64,000 bases of DNA from the NCBI RefSeq assembly GCF_000565175.1, contig NZ_CP006681.1, forward strand, positions 310,001-374,000. The letters run 5' to 3'. Numbering within the stretch: position 1 is the first letter of the stretch; each line of letters opens with the position of its first letter. This document shows, piece by piece, positions 60,225-64,000 of this stretch. Made by a program: the position numbers and the translations under genes. The DNA is from Spiroplasma culicicola AES-1 (GTDB lineage Bacteria; Bacillota_I; Bacilli_A; Mycoplasmatales; Mycoplasmataceae). The notes below the pieces were generated by a model. The model worked only from the letters and a program-made list of their open reading frames with translations. It ran no database searches and was not told the DNA's origin.

Positions 60225-61901
60225 ATGTTTGATAAGACAAATAAAGAATATCTAAATTGAAGTGAAGCTTCTAATTTAGATGAAGAATTAAAAACTTTAT
60301 TAGAAAATGCTAGTGATGAAGAACTAGAAGCTGCATTTGGATTACAATTGGAATTTGGTACAGCTGGAATCAGAGGGGTATTAGGAGCGGGACCTGGAAG
60401 ATTCAATGTTTATACAATTAAAAAAGTTACAATGAGTTATGCTAAATTATTAATTTCAAAATACCCAGATCAATTAGAAAGAGGAGTTGTGATTGGCCAT
60501 GATAACCGTCACAATTCGGCAAAATTCTCACAATTAGCTGCAGAAATCTTGACAAGTTTTGGGATTAAAGCTTATTTATTTGAAAATAATGCTATGAAAC
60601 CAACACCAGTTGTTTCATTTGCAACTAAAGATTTAAATGCCATTGGGGGAATTGTTATTACTGCAAGTCATAACCCTGCAATTTACAATGGATATAAAAT
60701 TTATGATGAATTTGGATGTCAATTAATTGATGAAGATACAAAAGTTATTGGTGAATATATGGAACAAGTTGAAGATATCTTAGATTGAGAATTTAAAACT
60801 GATGATTCATTAATGACAATCGTTGATTCAAAAGTATTAGATAACTATAAAACAATGATTGAAAATCTACAATTCTATAAAAATGAACCAAGAGATGGTT
60901 TTAAAATGATTTATTCAGCTGTTAATGGAACAGGAACTGAATTTACACCTCCATTATTAAGAAGTTTTGGATATGATGTAATTGAAGTTGAAGAACATGC
61001 TTTTGAAGATGAAACATTTAAAAATGTAGGAAATCCAAATCCAGAATTTGAACCAGCATGAAAAATTCCTATGGAATATGGAAAAAAACATAATGATGCT
61101 TCAATTATGATTATTCAAGATCCAGATGCAGATCGAATTGGATGTGCAGTTAACCATAACGGAGAATGAATTAGAATTGATGGAAATCAAACTGGACCAT
61201 TATTAATTGAATGAAAATTAAGTCAAATGAAAACTCATGAATTAACACCAAGTAATCCAGCGCTTTATTCAAGTTTTGTTACAAGTGATTTAGGAGATCG
61301 AATTGCAAACGAAACTTATGGTGTAAAAATTATCAAAACATTAACTGGATTTAAATGAATGGGTTCAGAAATTTTAAAAGAACCTGAAAGAGATTTAAAC
61401 TTTGTCTTTGCATATGAAGAAAGTTATGGATACGTTCTTGATTCTTCAACAAGAGATAAAGATGGAATTCAAGCAACAACTATGTTAGTTGAAGCTGCTT
61501 GATATTACAAAAAACAAGGTAAAACTCTAATTGATGTTTTAAATAATCTATTTGATAAATATGGATATTACTATACATACACTGAAAATTTAAACTTCAA
61601 GCCAGAAGAAATTAAATCTAAAGTTGAACCAATTATGAAAAAATTACGTGAAGATAGTTTTTCATCATTTGGAGATTTAGAATTAAAATTTGCAGAAGAT
61701 TACATTGATGGTTTATATAATATGCCAGGGCAAAACCTAATTAAATTTTATTTCACAGATGGTAGCTGATTTGCTGTTAGACCAAGTGGAACTGAACCAA
61801 AAATTAAAATCTATTTTGTAACTGTTGGAGAAAATGAACAAGAGGCAAAAACAAAATGTGATACATTATTTAGCGGTTTAAAAGAATTTTTAGAAATATA
61901 A
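60225..61901 (+). CDS. pgcA: Phosphoglucomutase/phosphomannomutase (PgcA-type)
   Basis: 558 aa. Alpha-D-phosphohexomutase family: GTAGIRGVLGAGPGRFN near residue 45, active-site phosphoserine loop ITASHNPAIYNGYKIYD near 145, metal loop IIQDPDADRIG near 297, sugar loop FAYEESYGYV near 394, and VRPSGTEPKIKIYF near 515. Interconverts hexose 1- and 6-phosphates. GAGGAG before ATG 60225. Confidence 0.93.
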
Positions 61902-61904
61902 TTT

Positions 61905-61943
61905 AAAAAACCAAGTTATTAAACAATAATTTGGTTTTTTTTT
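61905..61943 (+). terminator. Terminator after pgcA with T17 tail
   Basis: AAAAACCAAGTTATT / AATAATTTGGTTTTT stem with a run of 17 T (61925-61941). Confidence 0.88.
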
Positions 61944-61976
61944 TTTTTTTTGCATTTTTTATTTAAAAAAGTAAAA
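61941..61976 (+). promoter_or_regulatory. Promoter of C-S lyase/ridA operon
   Basis: -35-like TTGCAT, 16-nt spacer, -10 TAAAAT at ~61971, followed by a ~115-nt purine-rich leader in which I see no clear structure. Confidence 0.45.
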
Positions 61977-62097
61977 TATAAGTGTAGCAAATAAAAGAAT
62001 GGGGGTTGTTTGTTAGTAATAACATAAGAATTAAATGAATGAGTGAAAGAAAATAAAGAAAGAATGGATAAATAAATTATTTTAGGAAGGAAAAACC

Positions 62098-63303
62098 ATG
62101 AAAAACATTCAAGAGAGAATTGAATGTTCTCAAGTTAGATGAAATAATAAATCTTGTCAAGAGAAATTTGGCATACATGATAAAGATTGTTTATGTCTTT
62201 GAATTGCAGATTCAGATTTACCATTAAGTGATGAAATAAATAAATATTTAGTAGAAAGAACTAAACATCCATATTATGGATACAATACATTGGACCAAAA
62301 CTTTATTGATAGTTTTTTAAAATATCACAAAGAAGTTAGAGGACAAGATATTGATTTAAAGGATGTATTCTTTACACCAGGAACGGTTTTTTCATTTTCA
62401 AATGTATTGCAAGCAATTTCACAAGAAAATGATGGTGTACTAATGAATACACCGATTTATGCACCACTTTACAATGTATCAAGTTTATTAAAAAGAGAAA
62501 TCAACATTGTTAGATTACAAAATATTGATGAAAGATTTTATTTTGATTTCCAACAAATTGAAAAGGCTTTTAAAGAAAAAAATATTAAAGTATTTGTAAT
62601 GGTGAGTCCGCTTAATCCAAGTGGAAGAATTTGAGAACATGATGAACTAAAACAAATCGTTGAATTGTGTAAAAAATATAATGTCTACATTATTTCAGAT
62701 GAGATCCATTGTGATGTAATTTTTGGGGATAAAAAATTTGTCTCAATGCTTGATTTTTTTACAGATTACAAAAATATAATTGTTTTAACTTCAGTTAATA
62801 AAACTTTTAACATTGCAGGAGTGCAAGTTGGATGAGGAATTATTAAAGATAAAGAAATTTATAATAAAGTGAAAGAAACTTTAGCATTAACTCACACTAT
62901 GGAAGTGCCAAATATTTTTGCACAAGCTCTAATGGAGGGATGTTTTAAAGAAGGAAACGATTTCTTTGTTAAATCAATGGATTTGTACAAGAAAAATTAT
63001 TTATGAATGAAAGAATATTTAATAAATAATATTGAAGGTATTAAAGTGATGGAATTAGAATCAACATTTTTACCTTACATTTGTTTTAAACAAACAAAAA
63101 TTTCTAATGAAGATATGAAAGATTTATTATGGCATAAAGCAAAAGTTTTAGTTCAATTTAACGAAGATTTTGTAGATGATGATAAATATTCATATTTTAG
63201 AATTAATGTTGCAACAACTTTTGAAATTATTCAAGAAGCTTGTTATCGCATTGCAACAGTAATCAATAATTTTAAAAAGGAGAAACTAACTAATGAAAAA
63301 TAA
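62098..63303 (+). CDS. patB: PatB/MalY-type PLP-dependent C-S beta-lyase
   Basis: 401 aa. Class I/II aminotransferase fold: PLWIADSDLPLSDEI-like N-terminus, YYGYNTLDQNFIDSFL near residue 60, MVSPLNPSGRIWEHDEL near 167, SDEIHCDVIF near 199 and the PLP-lysine in TSVNKTFNIAGVQVGW near 231. MalY/PatB enzymes cleave cystathionine or cysteine to a thiol plus 2-aminoacrylate. GGAAGG before ATG. Its last 11 nt overlap ridA, whose product handles 2-aminoacrylate. Confidence 0.88.
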
Positions 63304-63673
63304 AGTTATTAGTGCAAAAAAAGCACCAATTGCAATTGGGCCTTATTCTCATGCAGTCCAAGCAAATAATGGTATGTTATTTATTTCTGGTCAATTGCCA
63401 ATTGATCCTACAACTGGAGAATTTGTAAGTAAAGATATTAAAGAACAGACACTACAATGTCTAAAAAATGCACAAGCAATTTTGCAAGAAGCTGGTATGG
63501 ATATTGAAAATGTATGTAAAACTACAGTCTTTTTATCTGATATTGCTTATTTTGGAGAAATGAATGATGTTTATGCTCATTTCTTTGGTGATATTAAACC
63601 AGCAAGAAGTGCATTTGAAGTTGCTTGCTTGCCAAAAAATGCTAAAGTTGAAATTGAAATGATAGCAGCATAA
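63293..63673 (+). CDS. ridA: Enamine/imine deaminase RidA
   Basis: 126 aa. KKAPIAIGPYSHAVQANNGMLFISGQLP at the N-terminus and the catalytic Arg in KPARSAFEVACLPKNAKVEIEMIA match RidA. Hydrolyses reactive 2-aminoacrylate to pyruvate and ammonia. AAAGGAG inside the patB end; overlapping translation with patB makes a functional pairing likely. Confidence 0.96.
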   Translation: MKNKVISAKKAPIAIGPYSHAVQANNGMLFISGQLPIDPTTGEFVSKDIKEQTLQCLKNAQAILQEAGMDIENVCKTTVFLSDIAYFGEMNDVYAHFFGDIKPARSAFEVACLPKNAKVEIEMIAA

Positions 63674-63754
63674 TTTTATAAAAAATATAAAATCGGTTGA
63701 ATTAGTAATATAATAAATTTTGGTTAGTTTGACCGTTTTACCAAGGAGTAAAAA

Positions 63755-64000
63755 ATGAAGACAATAATTATTGGAGGAAGTGCCACAGGTATGGGTGTTG
63801 CTTCAAGGTTAAAAAGAAATAACCCTGAAGCGCAAATAGTTGTATATCAAGAAAAAGATTATGTTTCACTAGGAGCATGTGGATTGCCATATTTTGTATC
63901 AAATAATTTTGATGATAAAAATATGCTAATTGCAAGAACAATTGAAGCATTTGAAAAAACTGGGATTACAATTCATAACAATACTGTTGTTGAAAGAATT
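63755..64000 (+). CDS. nox: NADH oxidase / CoA-disulfide reductase, 5' part
   Basis: 82 residues before the window ends. FAD-binding GGSATGMGVASRLKRNNPEA at the N-terminus and the redox-active Cys in SLGACGLPYFV (residue ~42) identify the peroxide/CoA-disulfide reductase family, which includes the H2O-forming NADH oxidase of mollicutes that regenerates NAD+. Which of these it is cannot be told from the fragment. AAGGAG before ATG. Confidence 0.85.
   Translation, partial: MKTIIIGGSATGMGVASRLKRNNPEAQIVVYQEKDYVSLGACGLPYFVSNNFDDKNMLIARTIEAFEKTGITIHNNTVVERI

Overview
This is a 64-kb chromosomal segment of an AT-rich mollicute that reads TGA as tryptophan (genetic code 4). Nearly every conserved gene (ftsK, rpsB, recA, pepV, pgcA and others) is intact only when in-frame TGA is read as Trp; TGG is rare. 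Gene content points to the Spiroplasma/Entomoplasma-Mesoplasma branch: MreB is present, there is no cell-wall synthesis, ECF-type vitamin uptake and lipobox lipoproteins occur, and the gpsB-rnpB and dnaD/recU neighbourhoods resemble Bacillus. MreB favours a Spiroplasma-like lineage; genus is an inference. Boundaries below use code 4 (only TAA/TAG stop), so many genes are longer than a standard-code reading gives.

Layout. 1-6.4 kb: tail of an upstream gene (possibly RNase J), ftsK, uvrC, and a MATE transporter broken by one in-frame TAA. 6.4-9.5 kb: greA, rsmI, a small unknown gene with a probable ATA start, then the L21-leader operon rplU-prp-rpmA. 9.5-13.5 kb: J-domain membrane protein, pepV, ferritin-like protein, and a PAP2 phosphatase whose promoter carries an A15 run between -35 and -10. 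13.5-18.2 kb: rpsB-tsf with a structured leader, DJ-1/PfpI protein, TPP riboswitch plus ThiT-like transporter. 18.3-25.9 kb: pyrH-frr, two tiny Cys/His-cluster membrane proteins, unknowns, MFS-like protein, aldose epimerase, ispG. 26-30.4 kb: HEPN-like protein, scpA-scpB-rluB, deoxynucleoside kinase, yebC. 30.4-39.2 kb: repeat lipoprotein, glpX, second lipoprotein, ppa, two ECF-S-like proteins, mreB, ferredoxin. 39.2-49.8 kb: cmk-der-gpsA-hup, dnaD-like, recU, gpsB, rnpB, pncC/cinA, recA, rny, degV. 49.9-54.9 kb: accessory surface island (two large secreted helical proteins, two tandem lipoproteins with identical G8 tracts). 54.9-64 kb: ffh, SDR, rlmH, rbgA-rnhB, phosphosugar mutase, C-S lyase plus RidA, and the start of a NADH oxidase/CoA-disulfide reductase.

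Most interesting signals. (1) recA, recU and the small unknown gene at 7893 share a nearly identical 27-nt upstream module (ACGATwACTATAwT then GGAG) at exactly the same distance from the start codon; this suggests a dedicated recombination or DNA-uptake promoter class and supports an ATA start for the unknown gene. (2) Two simple-repeat contingency candidates: A15 in the PAP2 promoter and G8 in two lipoproteins. (3) A surface lipoprotein with 228-bp repeats arranged as a 456-bp higher-order repeat. (4) A two-gene secreted helical protein locus of unknown function. (5) A nonsense-interrupted MATE gene.
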